The position numbers and the translations under genes were made by a program. A model generated the notes under the pieces. The model saw nothing but the letters and a program-made list of their open reading frames with translations. It was not told the DNA's origin and searched no databases. Source: Pocillopora verrucosa (lineage: Eukaryota > Cnidaria > Anthozoa > Scleractinia > Pocilloporidae). Taken from it: 64,000 bases of DNA. The stretch covers positions 3,083,316-3,147,315 of the forward strand of contig NC_089321.1 of assembly GCF_036669915.1 (NCBI RefSeq), in the 5' to 3' direction. Of the stretch, positions 49,637-61,844 are shown piece after piece; position 1 is the stretch's first letter; every line of letters starts with the position of its first letter.

Positions 49637-51871
49637 ATGGAGTTGAAAAAGATGTTTCCAGTAAGTATATAGTCATTGTCAGTCCTTGCTTGTACATCGA
49701 ATGTTCCTTTTCAGGTTAGGGTAATTTCACATATCAAACATATTTGATTTAGTTTGATAGATTCTATGGTTTAAATGTTTCAGCCAGATAGGTTCTTCAA
49801 ATGAATCGCCACAAATATCCTGCGATATTATACGGTTACTTGGACAGTTGTTTACTTTGTACTGTAAAAAAATACCTTTTTAACCATAATGATTCGGCTG
49901 CGCGCGCTACTCTTCTCTAACTTATTTGCTTTTCCCGCCCCTATGAGAAATGAGCAGAAAGACTTAGCACAAAACAAAGCAGTTGGATGATAAGTAACTT
50001 ATTAGACGTTTTGGTATGTTGTATCGCTGAGTATAGCTAGTTTTGGCGTGTGGTATCAGCGATAATACACCAAAACGTCTAATAGGATATATGTACTCTG
50101 TATGTGTTTCAGTTACATGCTCATTCTGTGTCACTTAAAGGTTAATGTATTGAAATTGTTTTGATAATGGTAAAGTTCTTATGAAATTGTGACAATATGT
50201 CTCGCTATCTTGAATGTCTGGTTAAATTCATCTGAAATCACTTAGATTTTTCTTTTCAATTCTTGACACGCTGAACGAGGGTTGTTAACGAATTTGAAGA
50301 ATATTTCCTTAGTACATCAGACCCTCCAGATACCTTATCTTTCTTGAATAATTAAAAAAATAAAATAAAAGAAAAACGGAAAAAAAGTTCAAAACACGAC
50401 AAAATAACAAGATAGAAGAAAACATGCAAAAAAAAAAATGAAAACTAATAGAATAAAAAGTTTCTCTTTTGTGTTGATGAAACATCATAGTGTTTTTATT
50501 TTACTTTTTCATTAGATTGTCGTTGTGTGCCTGGTAGTTCTCGTGGACTTCAGCGAGTCAAACGAACGTAAAAATAAAACCCTTAAATCAGCGATATGCG
50601 ACGCTCTTACAACTAAAGCATGTCTGATGAAGATTCAGAGGTGTTCAACAAGTCAGAGGAAATGTCAGGTTAGAGTTAATGGTACAACGACCACAGATCC
50701 AGCAGCGAGTGAGTAAACTTTGATGAAAATTTTATTTTATTATAAAAGTGTACATGAATTCTTTACACTCGTCCCTGTTTTTATCTTTCGACTTGAAATA
50801 GACTAGGATGGGATTTGTAAAACTGATGGTTATGAATATGTGATGACACAAGCACACATTTTGATGAGAAGTGCTTTCTTTAAAAAGTGACTTAATGAAA
50901 AATGAAAAATGATGGGAATAAATGCTGATGGCTAAAGTACCTCATACCATTAAAATGACGATTTCCAAATCATCGTCTAAGGGTGGTATGTAATCAGCTT
51001 TCATTGGCCTGCTTTTCGTGTCCATCAGATCAAAGCGAAAGAGACTTAGAATGCCTGATCCTAACATTGAACTTGACATAGAATGTGAAATGATACAAAG
51101 GAGAGAAGGCCACAAAGAGAAAGGAGTATCACTTAGCTATAACGTAGGCGATATCATGAATAAGACGTCGATTTGACAGACCTAGACACTAGTTGTATCT
51201 AACTAAAGTCATGAGTGCAAGGAGATACCTTTTGAAAAACGATAGCTCACAAGGGTAATTATTTTTTTTTGTAGGATTTACCATTGTTAGGGTTTATAAG
51301 TCAACCCCAAACATTACAAAGTGCATTGAAGTCACTTCACCCAGCCATGTTAAATATGCAATGAAGGTTGACTCCATAAACAGCATCATTTTTGAGGTGA
51401 GCAGATCGCAAAACAATATCAGAAATATAATCATCGTGGTCGATAAAAGATGTAACGAAGGAGTTGTACACTCTTTCATGCCTTTACTTAACAATGAACA
51501 ACAGTACTTCAATTCATATCCTCATACACTCAGTGAAACAGTAGTTACCTCTTATCGCTCCTTTCCTAGAGAAATGGACTTAAACTGCTTTGCATTTTTT
51601 ATCATTGGCCTTAAATTGGAAAAGATCTTCCCTAATTAATTTTACGTTTTTATTACATTCACAGGAACAGCAGAATGGCTGCAATAACAAAACTGCTGAT
51701 GCCTTTATTTTTACTGAAGCTCGTGACAGTGATTCTGGCTATTTTACATATACACACAATTCAAGGTGCTTAGGCACAAACATTGATGGCACTTTGTCCT
51801 TGATGACTATTAGTGATGCAAATACAAAAAAATGTAGCTTTAAACACATTAAGTGGCCTCTCCTACGCTGA
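49637..51871 (+). CDS. Secreted beta-trefoil-like protein C (four exons, 181 aa)
   Basis: Coding exons are 49637..49660, 50516..50708, 51275..51396 and 51665..51871, with intron phases 0, 1, 0. Exon 1 (MELKKMFP) plus IVVVCLVVLVDFSES forms a strong signal peptide. The mature part has nine cysteines: SAIC, KAC, QRC, RKC in exon 2, TKC in exon 3, and NGC, SRCLG and KKC in exon 4 account for eight, and the remaining one lies in the signal region. Family blocks are CLMKI, TTTDPAA, RFTIVRV, KCIEV, SIIFE, EQQNGC, YTHNSRCLG, DGTLSL and CSFKHIKW. The end (F-I-F-x-E...Y-x-T...C-L-G-x(3)-DG-x-L) resembles the last two thirds of an FGF/IL-1 beta-trefoil. It shares most with B in sequence and strand. The family is not recognised, and the role as a secreted factor is inferred. 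Confidence 0.76.
50000..50084. repeat. Foldback inverted repeat in intron 1 of gene C
   Basis: Arms of about 30 nt (TATTAGACGTTTTGG... at 50000-50030 and its near-complement at 50056-50084) are separated by a 25-nt loop. It would form a strong hairpin in DNA or pre-mRNA. It may be a tiny foldback element or a MITE relic. Confidence 0.75.
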
Positions 51872-51874
51872 AAA

Positions 51875-52941
51875 AATATGTACTCACAAATACGTTGCTG
51901 ATTTAAAACTGTACCGTAAATATGGTAGAAAATTAACTCAATATGTTGTCAAGTTACCCATGTTTATAAAACTGAGTATTGCACTGCAAAGAGCCTGGTG
52001 ATATCTACAAAATCCACTAATCCTATACTTTCAGAAGCGAAATGTATATCACATGAGGAGCAGGGTGTTGAGGGAGGAGGAGGTGAAACGTGTTATAAAT
52101 AACATAATGAAGCGTCTGCTTGAGTTTGCATCTCAAATACACTTCCTGGGACAAGTAACATCATTCAAGATCATGGATTTTTTACATGACAGTTTTTTTC
52201 GGTCTCAAAACCACATTTTCACATGGCAACTTATCAACGTATATCTGTTATTTCATGATTACTTCGTTTCACCCTCCTTAACTGAAAAGGATTCATGTAA
52301 GCGACAAGGGTTCAAAGCAAAGTAGAGCCTTGTATTTCCTATGTTACGCTTAGCCTAACTCATTGCAAAAAGTTGCAATATTAGTAATTCAATTAGCTCT
52401 ATAATGCGAATAACTGGTGTGGTTCTTTGTAATCGTACACTATTCGATTTTTTTCTAAAGAAGTGTTGGTTTGTCATGTGTACGCCTGCCTTGCTTGCTT
52501 TGCTAAGAATAGCGTCTCATCACGGTTCCCACTTAGACCAAGGTTAATCAAAACTAGAACAAAACTTTAGAATGTGATTGATTATCACCAGCCCGATTTT
52601 AACACTGATAGGACTGCACGCGTCATGCTTGTAATTGCACAATGTTATAAGACAGTTAAAGGGCTTCGCACTCATCCGATTTTGTTAATCACTTGTATGA
52701 TTACAGACAGAATTTGACTCCACTCGGTCCTATTACCACTATAAATAGTTTCGTTCCTTCCATCGCATTCATAGTAATACTAGTTTTCTAGAAAGGAACT
52801 TATAATTAACATCATTTACAATACCACAACGGGATGATTTCTACAGGAGAAAATAAAAATAAATAGGTGAGGGAACAGTTATTTTGGAAAAAGTAATTCG
52901 GAGTCAATTTAATCTGATTTGATTAACATCTAGTGATATGA
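51875..52941. other. Intergenic downstream of gene C
   Basis: No exon or repeat family is recognised. No canonical AATAAA lies close to the gene C stop. Confidence 0.35.
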
Positions 52942-52944
52942 GTT

Positions 52945-53908
52945 AATAGAGACCTCTAGATCGGAGAACCAAGACCAGGATCAGGATCAGTTTTGTTACG
53001 CGTGCGCATACTGAGCATCACACTAGGTCTGTCACGGTCAGGCAACCTGAAAAACTCGTCCTCCCTAAGTGGTCGACGACGAGTTTTTGTTAAAAAGTCA
53101 CCCTCCCGAAACCAGTTTTTTAGGTTAAGTTTACTTATTGGTGACAATGCTTTTATCTTTCAAAAGACATTAAAAAAATATTTTCAGTTGTGTAAACTAT
53201 AGTGTTGATATCCAATTTGAAACAAATGAAGAGAGAAGAACTGATTTTTTGTCGCTTTGTTATGTAAACAAATGAGGCCAAGTTGGTATGTTGCGAACTG
53301 CGTTTTTGTTTTACAAGATAAATTGAGAGTACTAAAGGTAAGGTTAAGTTTACTTATTGTTGACAATGCTTTTATCTTTCAAAAGACATTAAAAAAATAT
53401 TTTCAGTTGTGTAAACTATAGTGTTGATATCCAATTTGAAACAAATGAAGAGAGAAGAGCTGATTTTTTGTCGCTTTGTTATGTAAACAAATGAGGCCAA
53501 GTTGATATGTTGCGAACTGCGTTTTTGTTTTACAAGATAAATTGAGAGTACTAAAGCAGTATCAATACTTTATTAAAATATTTCTTGAAAGCTTTATGGC
53601 CATTGCGGGGAACAATTAAATGAAAAAGAAATGAAAGATATTGTAAAATTACAAATTGTCCTTTTTTGTGTCCATGATAATCTGTATAACCTCCACCTCT
53701 TCAAATACATCGTCAATATATAACATGGTCAAATCAGGGAGAAAGCAGCTTGAAAACTAAAAAGCTCGCACCGACACTGGTTGTTTACAATATAAATGTT
53801 GCCATTTTGACGCGTACCAGTTCGAGGACAAGTCTGTAGTGCCATTGCGCGCGCGGCCAAAACTGGTCCTGGTCCTGGTCCTGGTTCTCGGATCTAAAGG
53901 TCTCTATT
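52945..53908. mobile_element. Non-autonomous DNA transposon-like element with 51-bp inverted repeats
   Basis: The left end (52945-52995, AATAGAGACCTCTAGATCGG...) and right end (53858-53908) are inverted repeats of 51 bp. Their inner half is a CCAGGA/CCAGGAC-type short repeat. Candidate 3-bp target duplications (GTT) flank both ends (52942-52944 and 53909-53911). There is no transposase frame. Inside are a hairpin (53051-53087) and a tandem 219-bp duplication. Confidence 0.7.
53122..53556 (+). repeat. Two tandem 219-bp units inside the inverted-repeat element
   Basis: 53122-53340 and 53341-53556 are nearly identical (AGGTTAAGTTTACTTATTG... to ...GAGAGTACTAAAG); only a few substitutions are visible. 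This suggests a recent internal duplication. Confidence 0.85.
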
Positions 53909-53911
53909 GTT

Positions 53912-55385
53912 GTAAATACAAGCTTCCAAAAATCTCCAGACTATTTATTCATGTTGACTTGCATACCATAGAACTTTCTAGAACATTTTATCAAGTCACG
54001 TGTTTATTACGAAATACTACTAAAATAGTTCTTACATGAGCTTCTGGAATGTACCCGGCAGAACACTTTGTGATTATATGTTAAGACTCACCTATGTCAA
54101 GTAGAAGCAGTAGTAGTTGTTGTTGTTGTTTTCGGAGCGACGACTGTTTCGAAAGCCATATACCGAGGGAGTGAGTTACTGCAGAAGATTGCTCATTTCA
54201 AGGAACTTTGGAGACAGCAGTGAGATGGTGTCAGTGGTGTGCTAGGATATAGACTGTGGTGAGCTTACTTAAGTTTATTAACAATAAGTATTGTACTTCT
54301 TTTAGGAATCGCTCCTGGTTAAGAACATTACTTGCTGTTAAATAAAGAAGTTGAGTTTGTAGGATTGTAGTGTTTTTCTGTCGGTTAGATTATACCGTAA
54401 CACTAACCCTTGGAGAACAATTATAATTATGTTGAGCTTCTCTTAGATATGGCTTAACGTTGTTTCGCTTAGTCAGCAACATGACTGCTTGTGCGCAAAT
54501 GTGATTTTCCATCGCGTTTTGATTTCTTCGTCAGTTTGAATGCTTCTTCCTCTTGTTCTTTTCCTCTGTTTCTCTTTCTCATCGTTTCTATCAGTTTGTT
54601 CGTCAAGAGTTTCGTTACTTTTGAGAGATAACAGTTAATGACAATATTTTTATTGTTGGTTGAAAATCAGGCACTGTGTCAGTCAAGTGAAAATTTTCAC
54701 AGAGGAGAAATCTTGAGGGGTCTTAAAATGGATTATGTTATATTCCGAGGAAATTAAAAAGAAATATTCGAATATAATCTTGTTGAGCTGAATTGTTCGT
54801 GTTTTCGGCTGTATTGATTCGAAATGTGCACATCTCAAAAAATCAATATGCTATTGTTCTTGACCTTGGTTGAATACATAGAGCCGGCTTGTACGTCAGA
54901 AACCTGAATGCATTTCTTTTTTCCGCTTGCTGGGATCGTAAATCCTTTACAAACAAACAAAAAATAAACATTCAAACAATTAGAACATTGATGGGTAATT
55001 GTTTCGTTGTACTGACATGAAAGGACAAGTGAAGTTATTCAACGATTATAAAAACATTACGAATTTTCTACGTCCCAAAGCCATTGGAATTTCTCCTCAA
55101 ACTATTAACCTCCTTTATCGGTGGCCAATGGTGTCCATATATCAAGAGCATTGTCTTTTTTCCTCTTTTTCCTTTTTTTTCAATAATTCTCTAATTAATG
55201 TCTTCAGCCTTGGGACTCTGCAGTTTTCTATTTTTCTCCGTAACCTTTGAATTAGCGACACGAACACGCGCTTACTCGTATCGGAGAATCTTGTGGTCAA
55301 GCTAATACATCTAGCGGCGTGTCACATTGATGCTTTCCGGACTAGACGTTGTACTTATTAGTGCCGATCCCAACAAGATTGTCGC
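53912..55385. other. Intergenic with short simple repeats
   Basis: Contains a GTAGTAGTTGTTGTTGTT run near 54110-54130; no gene is recognised. Confidence 0.35.
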
Positions 55386-55387
55386 CA

Positions 55388-55680
55388 CCACATTTACGTT
55401 GTCTTACGTAAGACTACGAGATCTCGAGGTTGGTCTTGTACCAACTTACACTTACACGAATTGGCAAATTGAACTGCAATGTGACATGTTTTGACTAAAT
55501 GTTGCAGTTTGCAGTAATTCAGATTTTTTTTTTCTTTCATTAGTTTTTCTCAAGTAATTGATATCTGTTTACAAAAGTGAAAAAATTTCCTAAATTTCAT
55601 TCTAAGAAGACAAAGTAGGAACCCATGCTTAACCGCATTAGACATTTTTAAAAGCCGCCTTATAATTGAATATAGCTCCT
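55388..55680 (+). repeat. Dispersed direct repeat R1, copy 1
   Basis: CCACATTTACGTTGTCTTAC... through GCCGCCTTATAATTGAATAT recurs at 57002-57310 with substitutions and small indels. The unit contains the palindrome CTTACGTAAG. It is probably an unidentified repeat family. Confidence 0.7.
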
Positions 55681-56861
55681 GGAGGTCATTATTCATCTCG
55701 TCAATAAGAATGTACACGCTCAAAATTTAAAATATGCCCGATAAATTCGACTATATCTCTAAAGAGGCGAAGAAAACCGAAGGATACAGTAACATGTATA
55801 ACTACACCTATTTGTCTAGTCATTGAGTGAGTGGGCTAAAAAAAGGCGTTTAGCTTTAGGTCAAATCAATCAGTGCCAATTGAAGATTGTGTTAAGATGA
55901 CACGTATTTGAAATATCTCGATCATGCAGTTCAAAATTTCTCTCATGATATTTAAGCGTGTTGATAAAAAATGGAATGATATAAAATCAAATTAAATGAA
56001 CCTTATTGTGCAACTAAAGTTTGGTGAATTCTGACTGTAGACATGACCTGTCAATTGGCAATACAAGTTAAAAAACAGACTGATAGAAAGATATAAAAAA
56101 ATAACTGTGACCTCAAAAGACCAAAAACAATGTATAAGAAAATCCATGTGAACGATCGAGAACATGTTTAGCCTAAGTGTAGCAGAAATATCGGAATGTA
56201 CAGCCACGGCATGAAAAATGTATCAATTGAAATGAAACTACGGTTTGCTTAATTTGTACTTGTCCTTGGATTTTAATTCGTAAGAATTGTGATTCGTTTC
56301 TACTGAGGTCATGATCTCTAATGAAAAAGATATGCAAAATAGGGTGAATCGATTGAAAATTAAGAGATTTATCACTGTAATCTATCACTAGATATTTCAC
56401 CGAAAAGACTTCCCCTACTTCCTCTGAAATATTTCTAAGAATGGATGTATAAATAACATATGCTATGTATCGGCTATGTATCGTTCAGCACTCTTACAAG
56501 CGAATAAAATCAGACCAGGAATACCATTAAAATCAGCCATAATAAAGTCAGTCTCTTTTATGTTTATCATAAAAAATTTTTCGTTTGTTTACTTTTTTTT
56601 TTAGTTTTTGAACGATCTGATTAAGCTTGTGAAAGTCTGAACTTTCCAACATTTCATGGAAAAGGTGCGAAAAATTTTAAGCAACAATAAAAGACTTCTG
56701 AGTTAGTTTAAAACTCGTCTTACTTACCATAGTTAACTTACAACAGGCTGTAAGAGAACAAAGTGTTTGGCATTCATTTCCAAACTAAGGGATTTGGACC
56801 GAGTAATTACTAAATCTCTCAAGGCCTATACTCGAAGAATCATTCGGAAATTCCCTTAAAT

Positions 56862-56995
56862 GGCAAGAGTCTTATCACACCTTATTTTGACTTGCATCGT
56901 GAGTTGAGAAAAGTTCTGCTTTAGTATCCTCTTTCCCCTATTATGGTCCTTTTGGAAAATGACGAAAGCTTTTTATAAGGCTGTCTGCCATCGAG
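56862..56995 (+). repeat. Dispersed direct repeat R2, copy 1
   Basis: The segment from TATTTTGACTTGCATCGTG to AAGGCTGTCTGCCATCGAGT recurs at 57328-57460, immediately after R1 copy 2. Confidence 0.65.
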
Positions 56996-57001
56996 TATTT
57001 A

Positions 57002-57310
57002 CCACATTTACGTTGTATTACGTAAGACTACGAGATCTTGAGCTTGGTCTTGTTCCAACTTACGCATACATGAATCAGCAAATAACTGCAATATGACATG
57101 TTTTGACTAAATGTTGCAGTTTGCAGTAACTCAGATTTTTCTTTCATTAGTTTTTTTTTTTTGTTAATTATCTTCGATAATTGACATCTGTTTACAATAA
57201 TGAAAAAAATTCCGATTCAATCTTTTTGAAATTTTATTCTGAGAGGACAAACTGGGATCCCATGCTTCACCACATGAGACACTTCTAAAAGCCGCCTTGT
57301 AATTGAATAT
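57002..57310 (+). repeat. Dispersed direct repeat R1, copy 2
   Basis: Second copy of 55388-55680, slightly longer because of a poly(T) insertion near 57150-57162. Confidence 0.7.
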
Positions 57311-57327
57311 CTAAATAATCTCTGAAT

Positions 57328-57460
57328 AGGAAGGGTCTTTTTACATCATATTTTGACTTACATCGTGGGTTGAGAAAAGTATTGCTCTAGTATCCTCTTT
57401 CACCTTTTATGGTCCTTCTGGAAAATGAAGAAAGCTATTCATTAAGGCTGTCTGTCTTAG
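57328..57460 (+). repeat. Dispersed direct repeat R2, copy 2
   Basis: Second copy of R2. The order R2-R1-R2 at 56862-57460 suggests R1 lies within or between tandem R2 units. Confidence 0.65.
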
Positions 57461-58899
57461 AGTGTTTCACTAAGGCGAAAAAAAGTGCTGTATCATCGAA
57501 GAAATCCAAATTAGCTAAACGAATAATTTACTCCAGTGGCATAATAATTTTTTTTTTTACTGATAGCAAGTTTTCTTCTCAGGTCACGCATAACTTGAGA
57601 TGAGAAACTTTACCTCCTGAGCAAAAACTGAAAAAGTTGCCTCATCATTGCCACAGCATACTGCTTTTTAGCTTTTGAGAGTACGTGCCGCGTCGTTCGA
57701 TAAAATCTTATACAAAAGGAAATGTTATGAAAGCCTTAATAGGTGTGGGATCCTGTTCCGAAACTGAAGATAAAGATCACGTATACTTGGTACTGAGTTC
57801 ATCCTAAATGTATAGCAATATAAATATGGGAGTTGGAAGAGAGAGCGAACATAATTGCAACAAACTTGCCTCACTTTCACGCACATATTACTCGAGGAGA
57901 TCGAAAATAGAAGGAATATGAAATTTTACTAAGGGTCTGTTTTTGAATGAGGTGACTTACTCTAGGAAAGCCTATGTATCACAACAGCGTTCTTCGGTTT
58001 CCTTTCCATCTTCAAAAATTGTGTGTTCAACTTTGAAGTGTTGTTGAGCATGTTAAGTTAGTTTTGATGAATTTCCTATGCCCTGTTCTTTCGTGCCTCA
58101 AGCTACAGCACCGCCTGAATTCTTCGGGGCTCAAATTTCTACACTTTCTCTGATAATAGAAAAGATGTTGATTCGTTACAGTGGTGACAAAATTCAGCTA
58201 TGCGCAGAATGTAGCAGTGAGATATATTTCTGTAACACTGCAATTGTAATGTTTTTAGGGCTGGGGGCTCTGTTTGAGGCAATACCAGTTAAGGAAAAAT
58301 TTTGAGCAGGGTCCCAGAGTATGGTCATATAAATACACGCCATATTCCTACCCGATCAATCAATCGACTTTATTGACGTTTACACTCGGATCAGCCCAAC
58401 AGAAAGTTTTCTATTCTTCGAAAGGATTCAGAAAACAAAAACGAAACTTAAGAAAGACATTAAGTTGGGCTGTCAAGCAGTAAAGGACTTTAAAACGCAA
58501 ATAGAAACACATAGCGCAAAACAACAACAACAACAAGAAAAGCAGAGAAAACATTTCTCTTTAGACCAGAGTACAGTAATCTTCGTGCACCGAGGGTAAT
58601 ACTATGAATTTGGTGGAGGTATTCCAAACTAATTTCAACCTAAACTTCAAGATGGAAATAACGAGTATTTAGCTCTCTCCTCGTTCGAAACACTTTGGTC
58701 ATTTTGATTCAAGCGCAGTATTCTACAAGGACCCCGTTTCTAAGCTGCCTCGACGGACGGCTGGATATTTTAATTTGCGCTGTGCTCTTTTGTTTTCGTC
58801 ATGCCTTTTTGATTGCTGTCCTTCATGATTTACTTGCGTTTTTGCGCATTTTTTATTTCTTTAAACACAAATTTTAAGGCAGGTAACACAATATCGACC

Positions 58900-60800
58900 A
58901 ATAGCTATTGATAACCATCATCGGGCCAACCTTGGCCAAGGAATACAATTTAACATGTCCCATAATAGCATTTCATCTAGAACATCCAATCTATCGATTT
59001 TTAAAACTTGGCACACGGAAAAATAAATTATTGATTTTTCAAGACAGTCTTGGTCAGGGAACGATGGTAGCAATGAAGGAATTCCTATGTCTAATGTAAA
59101 GCTGTCTTTAAATATCAGATCTGTCCCGCTTGTGCACATGGCATTATTCCAGACATATCGCCTGCGTGATTAACATTTTCAAAGCTGGGGATAAAGCCAT
59201 CTAACGATTTTCTTGTTGTTTGCCTTAACTCTATTACTTTTGGACTTGAATGACAAAATTTCTTCTGCTCTTGATCGCAAAGTGTATGCGACTGGAGTTT
59301 TTACAGATCTTTTTAAAGTCTCCGATACATTGAATCACGAAATTCTTTCTGATAGATTTTATAATTAAGGTATTTGTGGTCTTTCGTTAAAGTGGGTGTA
59401 AAGCTATTTTCAGAAACAAGACAGTTTGCTGCTGGACAAACTCAATCGCAGATCTCGAATGATAAACTGTGGGGTTCTACAAGGGTCAATTCTGGGTCCC
59501 ATTTTTGTGATAAAGATGAATCACTTGAGTAGCACTTCAAAGCTTGATTTAATCTTATTTAGAGACGATATTTATTCGACAGACCTATTTAAATTTCTTG
59601 ATGAGTGCTTTAATTGTGACTAAAATCAATTTTAACTTGCACAATTCAATGAAGCAGTCAGCCTTCAAGTAGTTTTGGATAAAACTTGAACTTGGAAGTC
59701 TCACGTAATTATTTTAGCAAGTCAAATATCCAAATCTGTTTGTGTAATATTTATATTTAGTTTCTACCTCTCAAAACCTTAATTCATACCTTAATCTTTG
59801 TAATTTAGTATAGGCATCAAGCTAATAAACAAATTTTGAAGGAATGCTACGATAAAACAGCGTGTGATTAGGATTATAAACAAGTCTCATGATATTACAC
59901 TAACATGTCACAGTTTTAAGAAATATAAATTGCTGAAATGCCACGATCTTTATTTGTAGCAAAATGGATAGCATATTTTCTCGATCAAAGATCTATACTT
60001 CTAGGAAAATTTGAAAATATTTACACAAGAAACAATCAAACTAAAGGCTAAAACATAAGGCAATTGAACTTCTTTCGTTTTTGGCCATGAGGAAGAAATA
60101 ACTGGAATTTTTCCGTTTTCTTTCAAGGTCCAAAGTCTCATCACTCTTTTACATCAGAGATTGTTAACTCCTTAACTGAAATATGTTTAACCTTCAAAAA
60201 AGAACTACTGATTAATCGATTATCAACAATTATTAATTATATTATTGAAAATATAAATATTTCGTCTGTATTTATCCATCTGTTTTCCTTGTTGGGAACC
60301 TAACTTTCAACTCGTCAAATGGTGTTTATTACTTTTCCTCTCCATCTATATATCTTCACTACTTGTATGACTGGAATTAAATTTCTACCCGTAAAGACTA
60401 GGATCTGCATATCAGCAGTTCTAATAGACAAAAATGATAATAAATAAATGACAGAGAATAAAAATTCAGAGCAAAATATGTTAACGTTCTATGTAGTTTA
60501 AACAATTCAAATTGAAACAAAATAAAATACTCTATAGCCGGAGGTGGACAGAAATAGATATATGAAGAAACAGCACTAATAAAGATTAACAAAATAACTA
60601 AAAAGGCAGCTGAAAGTAGTCATCGTTTATTTCAGGCTGAAGGGATAACAGATGTCACTGGGGTCATTAATATCAAATATTTTTTGATCTGCATTTGCAA
60701 TATTGGTAGATCTGTCACTGCAACCGCAGAGATAATCTTTACCGGCTCAAAATCTAATCCAATAGATTTAATAAAGCTGTCATGAGCTGACTCTTTTTTT
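58900..60800 (+). pseudogene. Decayed non-LTR retrotransposon with reverse-transcriptase remnant
   Basis: 59290-59620 shows broken RT blocks in plus-strand frames. VFTDLFKVSDTLNHEIL corresponds to the catalytic-palm block usually read as DLSKAFDTVNHxIL. GICGLSLKWV and NCGVLQGSILGP are further standard RT motifs, and LILFRDDIYS replaces the usual FADD box. Stop codons (near 59366 and 59398) and the changed FADD motif mark it as dead. The surrounding sequence, including the 3' region to ~60800, is related to 61845-63160. Confidence 0.6.
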
Positions 60801-61844
60801 TCAAATGTGAGGGAAGAGGATAATGCTACTGGATATCACAACCTTTTTAATCTTTCCGGATTCCTTGAGTTTTAAATTTTATAAAGTAAAAAGGTTTTCT
60901 GAAACAATAAAGTGAAAACTTGTAATGGTTACAACGCAAAGTGAACGAACATTTGGCGTATCATGTATTATCAAGTTTTTTCTTCGTAATTATCAACGCA
61001 AGGAAATGAGAGAATTATGAATATCCAAAAAAAGGACTCACGCAAAAACGTATGGCCTTTCATTATCACCTGGAAGAATACAAAATAACCATTAGGTAAA
61101 ATGTGTCATACCAGATCTCGTATACTGAATATAGAATTCAATAAGCTTTATAGTTCATCCGACGGAATGAATGAAAAAAACCGATTTATTATTTGTAACA
61201 TGGGCTTGCAGACATTGCAATTTACAGAAGAATATGAAAAAAAATGAAAACTATCACTAACACGTAAAAGTTCCATAACAAAACCAAGAGAAGTAAAAAT
61301 GGGTAAATAAAGACATCATGTGGCTTATTGTGGTCAGATTCAGGAGAGGAAAGAATTCCATAAACATTGTTTTGAACAGAAAAACCCTAACGACATACAA
61401 CCACTCGTCTTATCCTATCAGAACACAAGATGTGTTCTGCAAAGATAAGTTGAGAAATTCCCGAAACTTCCCTCTCTTACTCGGCTCGTATACCTTGCAA
61501 AGTTCTGCGTGAGTTTTCTTTCATTCCATCAGGTTGCGAGCCGGGTCATCTCGTTGTAATCTCATACATCAGCGATATCATGACTGCCTTTTAAGGTACG
61601 GCATCATTCAAAGCAATCATATCTCCTATTAATGCAATGGACAAAATGTTTCTAAACTTCCATTTTATCCCTAAGACTTAGTTATTTGACTAATCAAGCA
61701 CGAACTCTTCTGTTTTCAAGTAATTTTTTTTTATTCTTTTTCGCCTTCCTCTTTTAAGGGGACACCGAAAAAGTCTAAGCGAAACAAAACTTTTAAAACA
61801 GATAAGAAGGAAACGATGGATCAAACAGTTATTGCAAACAAATT

